Below are positions 30,377 through 40,215 of a DNA stretch of 64,000 nt, in pieces. Location: NCBI RefSeq assembly GCF_030462475.1, contig NZ_JASMRZ010000001.1, forward strand, positions 117,860 to 181,859, written 5' to 3'. Every line of letters starts with the position of its first letter. The stretch's first letter is position 1. Under the pieces are notes generated by a model. That model was not told the origin of the DNA. It saw nothing but the letters and a program-made list of their open reading frames with translations, and made no database searches. Position numbers and translations under genes: made by a program. This stretch comes from Variovorax sp. CAN15. Lineage in GTDB: Bacteria > Pseudomonadota > Gammaproteobacteria > Burkholderiales > Burkholderiaceae_C.

Positions 30377-31840
30377 ATGCGAATCCTCCAGGTCAGCGCC
30401 GAACTCTTCCCCCTCCTCAAGACCGGCGGCCTGGCGGACATCGCCGGCGCCCTGCCCCTGGCGCTCATGGCGGCCGGCCAGGACGCGCGCGTGCTGCTGC
30501 CGGGTTTCCCGGCCATCGTGGCCGGCGTGCGCGACCTCGCGCCCGTGGCCGGCTTCGACGCCCCCTGGGGCGAGCGCTTCAGGCTGCGGCTGGGGCACAT
30601 CGACGGCGCACCGGGCATCCCGGCCTACGTGATCGACGCGCCGGCGCTCTACGACCGGCCCGGCAACCCCTACGAGGACACCTCGCGCCAGCCCTACGGC
30701 GACAACCACCGCCGCTTCGCGCTGCTCGGCTGGGCCGCAGCACGGCTGGCGCAGGGGCTGGACCCGGCATGGCAGCCCGAGGTCGTGCACGCGCACGACT
30801 GGCATGCCGCGCTCGCGCCGGCCTACCTGCACTTCGCACGGCAATCGGGCGCCCCGCACGTGGGCAGCGTCTTCACCGTGCACAACCTGGCCTACCAGGG
30901 CATCTTCGCGCCCTGGCACTTCACGGAGCTCGGCCTGCCGGGCGCCGCGTTCCAGATGAACGGGCTCGAATACCACGGACAGGTCTCGTTCATGAAGGGC
31001 GGCCTGTACTTCGCCGACCGGCTCACCACCGTGAGCCCGACCTATGCGCTCGAAATCCAGACGCCCGAGCAGGGCTGCGGGCTCGACGGCCTGCTGCGCC
31101 AGCGCAGCGCGGCGTTGAGCGGCATCCTCAACGCGGTCGACGACCAGGTCTGGAACCCGGCCGGCGACGCCGCGCTGGTGCAGGGCTATCACACGCCCGA
31201 AGGCCGCCACATGGCCGGCAAGGCGCGCTGCAAGTCGGTGCTGCAGCACCAGCTGGGGCTGGCCGAACGGCCGGATGCGCCGCTTTTCATCGTCGTGAGC
31301 CGGCTCACCGAGCAGAAGGGCCTGCACCTGGTGCTCGGCGGGCTCGACGCGATGCTCGCCCAGGGCGGCCAGCTCGCGCTGCTGGGCAGCGGCGAGGCCT
31401 GGCTGGAGGAAGGCTTCCGCCAGCGCGCGGCGGCCGCGCCGCAGTCGGTGGCCGTGACCATCGGCTACAACGAGACGCTGGCGCACCAGCTCTTCGGCGC
31501 CGGCGACGTGACGCTGGTGCCTTCGCTCTTCGAGCCCTGCGGCCTCACGCAGATGTATGGCCTCAAGTACGGCAGCCTGCCGCTGGTGCGCCGCGTCGGC
31601 GGGCTGGCCGACACGGTGGTCGACAGCTCGCTGGAAGACCTGGCCAGCGGCGAGGCCACCGGCTTCGTGTTCGACCGCTTCGAAGCCGCCGACTACGAAC
31701 GCGCGCTGCGCCGCGCCTTCGCGCTCTACGAGCGCGCGCCCGACTGGCGCCGCGTGCGCGGCAACGCCATGCGCCGGCCGGCCGACTGGGCCACCGCCGC
31801 GGCGCAGTACATCGACGTGTACCGGCAAAGCATGAAATAA
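30377..31840 (+). CDS. glgA: Glycogen synthase (ADP-glucose type)
   Basis: GlgA extends alpha-1,4-glucan chains from ADP-glucose; it is a GT5 glycosyltransferase. The 487-residue protein starts [27 protein letters not shown], which holds the conserved KTGGL ADP-glucose-binding motif at residues 15-19. The C-terminal domain has [24 protein letters not shown], the donor-binding signature with a catalytic Glu. The start was placed at the ATG 10 bases after glgC. An upstream open extension overlaps glgC and is not family-like. Length is normal for bacterial GlgA. Confidence 0.96.
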   Translation: MRILQVSAELFPLLKTGGLADIAGALPLALMAAGQDARVLLPGFPAIVAGVRDLAPVAGFDAPWGERFRLRLGHIDGAPGIPAYVIDAPALYDRPGNPYEDTSRQPYGDNHRRFALLGWAAARLAQGLDPAWQPEVVHAHDWHAALAPAYLHFARQSGAPHVGSVFTVHNLAYQGIFAPWHFTELGLPGAAFQMNGLEYHGQVSFMKGGLYFADRLTTVSPTYALEIQTPEQGCGLDGLLRQRSAALSGILNAVDDQVWNPAGDAALVQGYHTPEGRHMAGKARCKSVLQHQLGLAERPDAPLFIVVSRLTEQKGLHLVLGGLDAMLAQGGQLALLGSGEAWLEEGFRQRAAAAPQSVAVTIGYNETLAHQLFGAGDVTLVPSLFEPCGLTQMYGLKYGSLPLVRRVGGLADTVVDSSLEDLASGEATGFVFDRFEAADYERALRRAFALYERAPDWRRVRGNAMRRPADWATAAAQYIDVYRQSMK

Positions 31841-31860
31841 CCACCTTCCGGGAGCGCCCC

Positions 31861-34344
<2,484 letters not shown>

Positions 34345-34358
34345 GCGTGCCCGCGTTT

Positions 34359-34470
34359 CTCCCTCCCCCGCTGGGGGAGGGCTGGGGTGGGGGCACGACG
34401 GCCTCTCCCACACTCCAGCGCTCGTTGGGCGCGTGCCCCCATCCCAGCCTTCCCCCAGCGGGGGAAGGAG
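34359..34470. repeat. 112-bp palindrome with 39-bp arms between glgP and the exbD-like gene
   Basis: The arm at 34359-34397 (CTCCCTCCCCCGCTGG...) is an inverted copy of 34432-34470, with only about four mismatches in 39 bases by eye, around a 34-base loop. Each arm itself holds a CCCCCGCTGGGGG hairpin. It lies between two convergent genes and could stop transcription from both sides, though no T-run follows. The sequence resembles GC-rich palindromes I recall as common between convergent genes in beta-proteobacteria. Confidence 0.88.
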
Positions 34471-34479
34471 CAAGAAAAA

Positions 34480-34947
34480 TCAACGCGGTTTTTGCTGCGC
34501 CGGCTCGGCTTCGGTCACGAACCCGATGCGGCTGAGCCCCGCCTTGTTCGCGATGCCCATCAGCGCCACCACCTTGCCATAAGGCACGGTCTGGTCCGCA
34601 CGCAACTGCACCTCGGTGTCCTTGCTGTCGGCGGCGGCCTTCTCGAGCTGCTGAGCCAGTTCCTCGTCGGTCACGGCCTTGTCGTTGAGGAAGACCTTGC
34701 CCGACGCATCGACCGACAGGCTCACGAACTTGGGTGCGTCGTTGGGCTGGCCGGCGTCGGTCTGCGGCAGGTCGAGCTTGATCGAGCTGGCCATCAGCGG
34801 CGCGGTGATGATGAAGATCACCAGCAGCACCAGCATCACGTCGACCAGCGGCGTGACGTTGATGTCGGACAGCGGCCGCTGCGCGCCGCCGCCCATCGCG
34901 CGTCCGCCGCCGGTGGCGCTGCCCAGTGGTGTGCGACCGAAGGCCAT
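34480..34947 (-). CDS. exbD: ExbD/TolR family biopolymer transport protein
   Basis: This 155-residue protein is the small periplasm-facing partner of a proton-driven motor (ExbB-ExbD or TolQ-TolR). It has one membrane helix (VTPLVDVMLVLLVIFIITAPL, residues 30-50) with the essential Asp in PLVDVML, and a C-terminal periplasmic domain. The sequence PLSDINVTPLVDVMLVLLVIF is the family signature. It lies 22 bases after the exbB-like gene. Lack of tolA, tolB and pal nearby argues for the TonB-linked type, but the choice between ExbD and TolR is not firm. It would energise receptors such as the one at 3.2 kb. Confidence 0.88.
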   Translation of the reverse strand: MAFGRTPLGSATGGGRAMGGGAQRPLSDINVTPLVDVMLVLLVIFIITAPLMASSIKLDLPQTDAGQPNDAPKFVSLSVDASGKVFLNDKAVTDEELAQQLEKAAADSKDTEVQLRADQTVPYGKVVALMGIANKAGLSRIGFVTEAEPAQQKPR

Positions 34948-34969
34948 GGTCTGACTCGCCGTATCCGGC

Positions 34970-35665
34970 CTAGACCGGCATCGGCCGCGCGGGCGGAGCC
35001 GCGGCGGGTGCCGGCGGGGCGCCGAAGCTGCCCAGCAGGTCGTGCGCGAAGCCTTCGAGCTCGGCCTCGATGCGGCCGATGACGCGGCCGAAGACGTTGT
35101 AGGCCAGCACGGCCGGAATGGCCACGGCCAGGCCGAAGGCCGTCATGATGAGCGCCTCGCCGACCGGGCCCGCCACCTTGTCGATGGTGAAGCCGCCGGT
35201 CTGGCCGGCAATGCCGGTCAGAGCGCCGTAGATGCCCCAGACCGTGCCCAGCAGCCCGACGAAGGGCGCCGTGGCGCCGACCGTGGCCAGCAGGATCTGC
35301 CCCGCCTGCAGCCGGCGCAGCGCGCCATGCAGGGCATCGCGCAGCACGCGCGTGAGGCGCTGGTTGCGGTCGACCGTGGCGCCCAGCGTGCCGGCCGGCT
35401 CGCCCGCGGCCACGCTACGGATGGCCGAGACGGCGGGCGACACCAGCGTCGCGCGGTCGAAGGCCTTGAGCTTCTGCTCGGCATCGGCCAGCGTGGACGA
35501 CTGCCAGAACGCCGCGATGCTGCGCAGCACGTCGCGCGTGCCGCCGCGCAGCAGCCATGCCTTCCAGAGGATGATGACCCAGCTTGCGATCGACATCGCC
35601 AGCAGCAGCGCGGCCACCGAACGGCTGACGCCGTCACCGTGGGCCAGCAGTTCGAGCACGCTCAT
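34970..35665 (-). CDS. exbB: MotA/TolQ/ExbB proton channel family protein
   Basis: The 231-residue inner-membrane protein has three predicted membrane helices (about residues 15-35, 128-150 and 170-192) and the proton-channel segment LLATVGATAPFVGLLGTVWGIYGAL, with EALIMTAFGLAVAIPAVLAYN in the third helix. It forms the channel part of the complex with the downstream exbD-like product. It begins 24 bases after the dapB stop on the same strand, so it may be transcribed with dapB. A C-terminal Ala/Pro-rich tail (APPAPAAAPPARPMPV) is likely disordered. Confidence 0.9.
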   Translation of the reverse strand: MSVLELLAHGDGVSRSVAALLLAMSIASWVIILWKAWLLRGGTRDVLRSIAAFWQSSTLADAEQKLKAFDRATLVSPAVSAIRSVAAGEPAGTLGATVDRNQRLTRVLRDALHGALRRLQAGQILLATVGATAPFVGLLGTVWGIYGALTGIAGQTGGFTIDKVAGPVGEALIMTAFGLAVAIPAVLAYNVFGRVIGRIEAELEGFAHDLLGSFGAPPAPAAAPPARPMPV

Positions 35666-35689
35666 CGGCGGTCCTTGCCTGTTGCGCGG

Positions 35690-36535
35690 TCAGCGAAGAC
35701 CGAGCACGTCGTACATGTCGAACAGGCCCGCGCGCTGCCCGGCCAGGAAGCGCACCGCGCGCAGGCTGCCCTGCGCGTAGGTGACGCGGCTGGACGACTT
35801 GTGGGTGATCTCGATGCGCTCGCCGGTGCCGGCGAACAGCACGGTGTGGTCGCCCACGATGTCGCCGCCGCGGATGGCCGAGAAACCGATGGTGGACGGG
35901 TCGCGCTCGCCGGTGATGCCTTCGCGGGCGTACACGGCGCAGTCCTTGAGGTCGCGGCCCAGCGCATCGGCGATGACCTCGCCCATCTTGAGCGCGGTAC
36001 CCGAGGGGGCGTCGACCTTGTGGCGGTGGTGCGCCTCGATGATCTCGATGTCGTAGCCCGTCGCCATGGCCTTGGCCGCCATCTCGAGCAGCTTGAAGGT
36101 GACGTTGACGCCCACGCTCATGTTGGGCGCCATCATGATGGCGATGTCCTTGGCGATCTCGGCGATCTCGGCCTTCTGCGCGTCGCTGAAGCCGGTGGTG
36201 CCGATGACGGCCTGCACGCCCAGCTCGCGGCACACAGCGAGGTGCGCGAGCGTGCCTTCGGGGCGGGTGAAGTCGATGAGCACCTGCGCGTCCTTCAGGC
36301 CTTCGCGCAGGTCGGACACGATGGACACGCCGCTGTCGAAGCCCAGGAAGGCGCCGGCATCGGAGCCCAGGGCCGGGCTGCCGGCGATGTCGAGGGCGCC
36401 GGCCAGACGCAGGTCGGGCGCGTTGCGCACGGCCTCGATCAGCATGTGGCCCATGCGGCCTGAAGCCCCGGCGATGGCGACGCGGCGCGGCGCGGAGGCG
36501 GAATGGGTGGCGGGAGTGGAGGTGGGTTCGGTCAC
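35690..36535 (-). CDS. dapB: 4-hydroxy-tetrahydrodipicolinate reductase
   Basis: DapB reduces hydroxy-tetrahydrodipicolinate in the diaminopimelate/lysine pathway using NAD(P)H. The 281-residue protein has the nucleotide loop [14 protein letters not shown], the segment [12 protein letters not shown] and the catalytic stretch [23 protein letters not shown] with the His and Lys of the active site. The start is a GTG giving a 17-residue Ser/Thr/Pro-rich lead; the exact start is uncertain because the ribosome binding site is weak. It sits between bamE (120 bases upstream) and the exbB-like gene. Confidence 0.95.
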   Translation of the reverse strand: MTEPTSTPATHSASAPRRVAIAGASGRMGHMLIEAVRNAPDLRLAGALDIAGSPALGSDAGAFLGFDSGVSIVSDLREGLKDAQVLIDFTRPEGTLAHLAVCRELGVQAVIGTTGFSDAQKAEIAEIAKDIAIMMAPNMSVGVNVTFKLLEMAAKAMATGYDIEIIEAHHRHKVDAPSGTALKMGEVIADALGRDLKDCAVYAREGITGERDPSTIGFSAIRGGDIVGDHTVLFAGTGERIEITHKSSSRVTYAQGSLRAVRFLAGQRAGLFDMYDVLGLR

Positions 36536-36655
36536 GCGGATTCAGTCAGTCTTCGAGGATTTTCGAAACGGCCCGAGGCGGTCGGAAACATCGATCGGCA
36601 CCACACGGACCGGCCCGGCGGCACCGTCCGCTGCCGCCGATGCCCCAGCAAGCGC

Positions 36656-37222
36656 TCAGCGCGCGGCTTCGAGCGGGGGGTAGGCGGCCGGCAGCGGCGG
36701 CAGGGATGCCGACGACGCGGCCTTGTCGGCATCGGCTTTTTTCTCGCCGTCCTTGGGTGCGTATTTCTTGAGATCTTCTTCCGAGGCCTCGAGCGTGGGC
36801 ACCTTGCCGGATTTCTTCCGGGTGTCGAGCGTGGCGACGAATTCTTCCTCGCTGGGCATCTCGTCGCCCTCGAAGCGGTCCATGAGTTCACCGTTGAAGA
36901 ACACGGTCAGTCGGCGTTCCTGCGGATCGACGCCCTGGCGGCGGATGGTGAAGACGTAGTCCCAGCGGTTGGCATGGAAGACGTCGTTCAGCAGCGAGGT
37001 TCCCAGGATCTCACGCACCTGCTGGCGGGACATGCCCGGCTTGAGCGCCGCAACCTGTTCCTTCGACACGAAATTGCCCTGAACCACCTCGACTTTGTAG
37101 GGGGTTACGGCGGCCAGCGCGCCACGCGTGCGCTCGGTGAAACCGCTGCAGGCACCGAGGCCGAGCGTTGCCGCGACGGCGGCGGCCAGCAGCCAGGGCC
37201 GGCGTTGGAAGAAGGCAGGCAT
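36656..37222 (-). CDS. bamE: Outer membrane assembly lipoprotein BamE
   Basis: BamE is a small lipoprotein of the BAM complex that inserts outer-membrane beta-barrels. The 188-residue protein starts MPAFFQRRPWLLAAAVAATLGLGAC, with the lipidated Cys at residue 25. The SmpA/OmlA core is visible in YKVEVVQGNFVSKEQVAALKPGMSRQQVREILGTS and WDYVF. It carries a longer C-terminal tail than E. coli BamE (113 residues), rich in Lys, Glu and Ala, ending PLPAAYPPLEAAR, as I recall for other Burkholderiales. It is divergent from fur, a conserved arrangement. A minus-strand TACAAT in the gap is a possible -10. Confidence 0.93.
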   Translation of the reverse strand: MPAFFQRRPWLLAAAVAATLGLGACSGFTERTRGALAAVTPYKVEVVQGNFVSKEQVAALKPGMSRQQVREILGTSLLNDVFHANRWDYVFTIRRQGVDPQERRLTVFFNGELMDRFEGDEMPSEEEFVATLDTRKKSGKVPTLEASEEDLKKYAPKDGEKKADADKAASSASLPPLPAAYPPLEAAR

Positions 37223-37317
37223 GGGAGGGAAAAGGGGTAGCGATATGATCGGCCATTGTAGCGGCTGGCCTTTTCGGGGCCTTTTGCCGCAGCCCCGCCA
37301 GGGGCTCAGGAACCAAC

Positions 37318-37737
37318 ATGGCCAACATCGACGAACTCAAGAACACCGGCCTCAAGGCCACCCTGCCGCGCCTGAAGATCCTGGAGATCTTCCAGACCGG
37401 CAGCCAGCGGCACATGACGGCGGAAGACGTGTTCCGCGTGCTGCTGAACGAACACTCCGACATCGGACTGGCCACCGTCTACCGGGTGCTCACCCAGTTC
37501 GAGCAGGCCGGCATCCTGGAGCGCAGCCACTTCGAAAGCGGCAAGGCGGTCTACGAGCTGAACGAAGGCACGCACCACGACCACCTGATCTGTACCTCCT
37601 GCGGCAAGGTCGAGGAGTTCTACGACGCCGAGATCGAGCGCCGCCAGCAGATGATCGCCAAGGACAAGGGCTGGATCCTGCAGGACCACGCCATGTCTCT
37701 CTACGGTTTGTGCGGAGACTGCGCGAAGAAACGTTGA
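37318..37737 (+). CDS. fur: Ferric uptake regulator
   Basis: Fur is the iron-responsive repressor. The 139-residue protein has the N-terminal winged helix ([15 protein letters not shown], then [31 protein letters not shown]) and the C-terminal metal and dimer domain with [15 protein letters not shown] and a closing CGDC for the structural zinc. Its targets probably include the receptor at 3.2 kb. It is transcribed away from bamE. The convergent 87-base spacer towards hprK holds a CCCCC-GA-GGGGG palindrome that may help end transcription. Confidence 0.97.
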   Translation: MANIDELKNTGLKATLPRLKILEIFQTGSQRHMTAEDVFRVLLNEHSDIGLATVYRVLTQFEQAGILERSHFESGKAVYELNEGTHHDHLICTSCGKVEEFYDAEIERRQQMIAKDKGWILQDHAMSLYGLCGDCAKKR

Positions 37738-37824
37738 CCCCCGGCTTTTCACTTCGCTTCGCTGCGTATAGCTCCACCCCCGAGGGGGAGGCGCGGCCAG
37801 GCGGCAGCCGCATTCCCTGGTCAG

Positions 37825-38784
37825 TCAATCCCCGTCGCGCGAGCTTTCCATCGCCTTGTGGTGCCGCGCCACGAAGTCGGCATAAGTGTCGATGCCGCGC
37901 AGCTGCAGGATCGAATTGCGCACCGCGGCTTCCACCAGCACGGCAATGTTGCGGCCAGCAACCACCTGGATGATGACCTTGCGCACCGGGATGCCCAGCA
38001 CGTCCTGCGTGAGCGGCGCCGAGGGCATGCGCTCGTAGTCGCGCTCGAAGCTGTCGCGCCGCACCAGGTGCACGATGAGCTTGAGCCGCATCTTCCGGCG
38101 CACCGCCGTCTCGCCGAAGATGGCGCGGATGTCCAGCAGGCCGATGCCGCGCACTTCCAGCAGGTTCAGCAGCAGGTCGGGGCAACGGCCCTCGATGGTG
38201 TTCTGGTTGATGCGGTAGAGGTCGACCGCGTCGTCGGCCACCAGGCCGTTGCCGCGAGAGATCAGCTCCAGCCCCAGCTCGCTCTTGCCCAGGCCCGACT
38301 CGCCCGTGATCATCACCCCCATGCCCAGGATGTCCATGAAAACGCCGTGCATCGATGTGCGCTCGGCAAAGTGCTTGGACAGGTAGGCGCGCAGCAGGTC
38401 GATCACGAATGCCGACGACTCGCGCGTGGCGAAGAGCGGCAGTTGGGCGCGCTCGCAGATCGACAGCAGCTCGTCGGGCGCGGCCTGGCCGTCGGCCAGC
38501 ACCAGCATCGGCGGCTCCAGCGTGACGATGCGGGCAATGCGCCGGGCGCAGTCTTCCTCGCTGCCGCGCGTCAGGTAGGCCACCTCGCGGGCGCCGAGGA
38601 TCTGCACGCGGTACGGGTGGATGTAGTTGAGATAGCCGACGAGGTCCGCCGCCGACTGCGCGCGGCTGATGACCTCCGCGTCGAACTGGCGCTCCGACGC
38701 GCCCAGCCCCGCGAGCCATTCCCAGCGGAGCGAGCCACGGAACTCCTCGAACATGGCATCGGCGCTGATGACGGTCGGCTTCAT
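37825..38784 (-). CDS. hprK: HPr kinase/phosphorylase
   Basis: HprK phosphorylates or dephosphorylates the seryl site of HPr or its homologue in response to metabolites. The 319-residue protein has the N-terminal receptor-like domain and a C-terminal kinase domain with the P-loop [18 protein letters not shown], followed by [13 protein letters not shown] and [11 protein letters not shown], the family signature. It follows ptsN by 98 bases on the same strand. In beta-proteobacteria it belongs to an incomplete PTS used for regulation and not for sugar import. No HPr gene lies in the window. Confidence 0.95.
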   Translation of the reverse strand: MKPTVISADAMFEEFRGSLRWEWLAGLGASERQFDAEVISRAQSAADLVGYLNYIHPYRVQILGAREVAYLTRGSEEDCARRIARIVTLEPPMLVLADGQAAPDELLSICERAQLPLFATRESSAFVIDLLRAYLSKHFAERTSMHGVFMDILGMGVMITGESGLGKSELGLELISRGNGLVADDAVDLYRINQNTIEGRCPDLLLNLLEVRGIGLLDIRAIFGETAVRRKMRLKLIVHLVRRDSFERDYERMPSAPLTQDVLGIPVRKVIIQVVAGRNIAVLVEAAVRNSILQLRGIDTYADFVARHHKAMESSRDGD

Positions 38785-38882
38785 GCGTTCAGGAGACGGC
38801 GCGCGGGCGCCGGCTTTGCGTTGGAATGAGGGAAGAAGGAGCCGCGCAGCTTATCAGCAGCCGCGCGCGCCGACGCATGCGC

Positions 38883-39350
38883 TCAGGCGACTTGAGTGGA
38901 TTGCCAGCCGGCGATCAGGTCGTGCAAGGCCGTGGCGTCGGTGCTGGACTTGATCTGTTCGCGCAGGCTGGCGTCGCTCAGCAGCTCGGCGATTTCGGAG
39001 AGGATTTCGAGATGCTTCTGCGTGGCCGCTTCGGGAACCAGCAGGAAGATCAGCAAGGCGACGGGTTGCTCGTCGGGGGCGTCGAAGCCGATCGGGTTGG
39101 CCAGCTGGAACACGGCGGCCATCGGCGACTTGAGGCCCTTGATGCGGCCATGCGGAATGGCGACGCCGTGGCCCAGTCCGGTGGAGCCGAGGCGCTCGCG
39201 CGCGAAGAGGCTGTCGGTGATGAGGGCACGGCCCAGACCGTGAAGGCTTTCGAACAGCAGGCCGGCTTCTTCGAAAGCACGTTTCTTGCTGGTAGCGTCA
39301 ACGCTCACAAGCACTTGAGCGGGCGGCAGGATGGACGCGAGTCGATTCAT
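38883..39350 (-). CDS. ptsN: PTS IIA-like nitrogen regulatory protein
   Basis: PtsN (EIIA-Ntr) is a phosphoryl-accepting regulator of potassium and nitrogen metabolism. The 155-residue protein has the phosphorylated histidine at residue 67 in GHGVAIPHGRI and the family segments ERLGSTGLGHG and IFLLVPEAATQKHLEILSEIA. The ATG at 39350 gives the usual N-terminus MNRLASILPPAQVLV; an open extension of 10 residues upstream is less likely. It is separated from hpf by a strong terminator, so ptsN-hprK probably has its own promoter within 39351-39490. Confidence 0.93.
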   Translation of the reverse strand: MNRLASILPPAQVLVSVDATSKKRAFEEAGLLFESLHGLGRALITDSLFARERLGSTGLGHGVAIPHGRIKGLKSPMAAVFQLANPIGFDAPDEQPVALLIFLLVPEAATQKHLEILSEIAELLSDASLREQIKSSTDATALHDLIAGWQSTQVA

Positions 39351-39430
39351 GGTGGGTGGAGAGCGGGGGCGATTATGCACCCGCTTGGTAAAAACCCCCA
39401 GTCCCCCTATTTACTTTCTGTCTACATGTT

Positions 39431-39459
39431 GCCCAGAGGCCTCTCGGTCCCCTCTGGGC
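39431..39459 (-). other. Hairpin between hpf terminator and ptsN
   Basis: GCCCAGAGG and CCTCTGGGC are perfect 9-bp inverted arms around an 11-base loop. It lies 81 bases before the ptsN start, in what should be the ptsN leader or promoter region. No T-run follows on either strand. Confidence 0.45.
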
Positions 39460-39489
39460 GACTGCCAAAAGCCCGACCGCGACAGTCGG

Positions 39490-39515
39490 AAAACAAAAAG
39501 CCGCCCGAAGGCGGC
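39490..39515 (-). terminator. Rho-independent terminator of hpf
   Basis: On the minus strand GCCGCC-TTCG-GGCGGC forms a 6-bp GC stem with a stable UUCG tetraloop, followed by TTTTTGTTTT. It starts 25 bases after the hpf stop. Confidence 0.85.
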
Positions 39516-39539
39516 CTTGCGATGCGAGCCCGGGGCTCC

Positions 39540-39869
39540 TTACATCACGCGTTTGGGCGCCGCGTGATGGTGGTCCTGCAGGCGGTCCTTGTGGCGCACC
39601 ACCTGGCGGTCGAGTTTGTCGACCAGTTCATCGACCGCAGCGTAGAGATCAGCGTGGCTCGACTCCGCGAACATGTCATTGCCCTTGACGTGGATGTTGC
39701 ATTCCGCCCTTTGGCGGCGTTCCTTTTCCTTCTGCTTCTCCACCGTGAGGATCACCTTCACATCGACCACCTGGTCGAAGTGTCGGATGACCCGGTCCAG
39801 CTTGCTCGTGACGTAGGTGCGCAAGGCAGGTGTGACGTCGAGGTGATGACCGCTGATCGTCAAATTCAT
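39540..39869 (-). CDS. hpf: Ribosome hibernation-promoting factor, short form
   Basis: Hpf binds the decoding centre of idle ribosomes and promotes their inactive dimer form in stationary phase. The 109-residue protein has the full beta-alpha-beta-beta-beta-alpha domain ([32 protein letters not shown], then [42 protein letters not shown]) and no long C-terminal dimerisation domain. A strong AGGAGG ribosome binding site lies 6 bases upstream. rpoN, the usual upstream neighbour in this lineage as I recall, is absent, so hpf has its own leader, which contains a 46-base pyrimidine-only stretch in the mRNA. Confidence 0.94.
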   Translation of the reverse strand: MNLTISGHHLDVTPALRTYVTSKLDRVIRHFDQVVDVKVILTVEKQKEKERRQRAECNIHVKGNDMFAESSHADLYAAVDELVDKLDRQVVRHKDRLQDHHHAAPKRVM

Positions 39870-39962
39870 GAATGACCTCCTGGAATTGACGGTTGGGGAA
39901 ATGACCGCCCCGCGGGATGCGGTTTGGCCGGCGAAACGAAACGGGAGTTCTCTGAGGGAGTT

Positions 39963-40008
39963 GGGAGGGAGAAAGGGGGAGGGAAAGAAGAGGAGAAAGA
40001 GGGGAAGG
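39963..40008 (+). other. 46-base uninterrupted polypurine tract
   Basis: All 46 bases are G or A on the plus strand (pyrimidines in the hpf transcript). In a genome of this GC content such a run is striking. It lies inside the probable 5' untranslated region of hpf. Confidence 0.9.
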
Positions 40009-40015
40009 TCGATTC

Positions 40016-40044
40016 ACTATGCCCAAGCTGTCACGGTATTGCAA
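40016..40044 (-). promoter_or_regulatory. Candidate sigma-70 promoter of hpf
   Basis: On the minus strand TTGCAA (40039-40044) and CATAGT (40016-40021) are separated by exactly 17 bases. It would start transcription about 140 bases before the hpf ATG. Visual match only. Confidence 0.45.
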
Positions 40045-40215
40045 TACCTGAGTTGTCCGGGGTTTTTCGGCTTCGTGAGCAGCTTTCCACACGCTAGGGA
40101 ATCGATAGCGGCTGCCGCGCGCGGGGCAGGCGATGCCGCGATTCGGGAACAAGTGTTTCAGCATCGGCAGGCTGGTGACCATGCCGGCGGAAGGGCCTGC
40201 GCCCGCCTGGGCCGG

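Larger units (their letters stand above)
39870..40215. other. 346-base gene-free region between hpf and the helicase
   Basis: No gene is visible on either strand. From left to right it holds the hpf ribosome binding site, a 46-base purine run, a promoter-like pair for hpf, and GC-rich sequence after the helicase stop. No clear helicase terminator with a T-run was seen. Confidence 0.7.
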
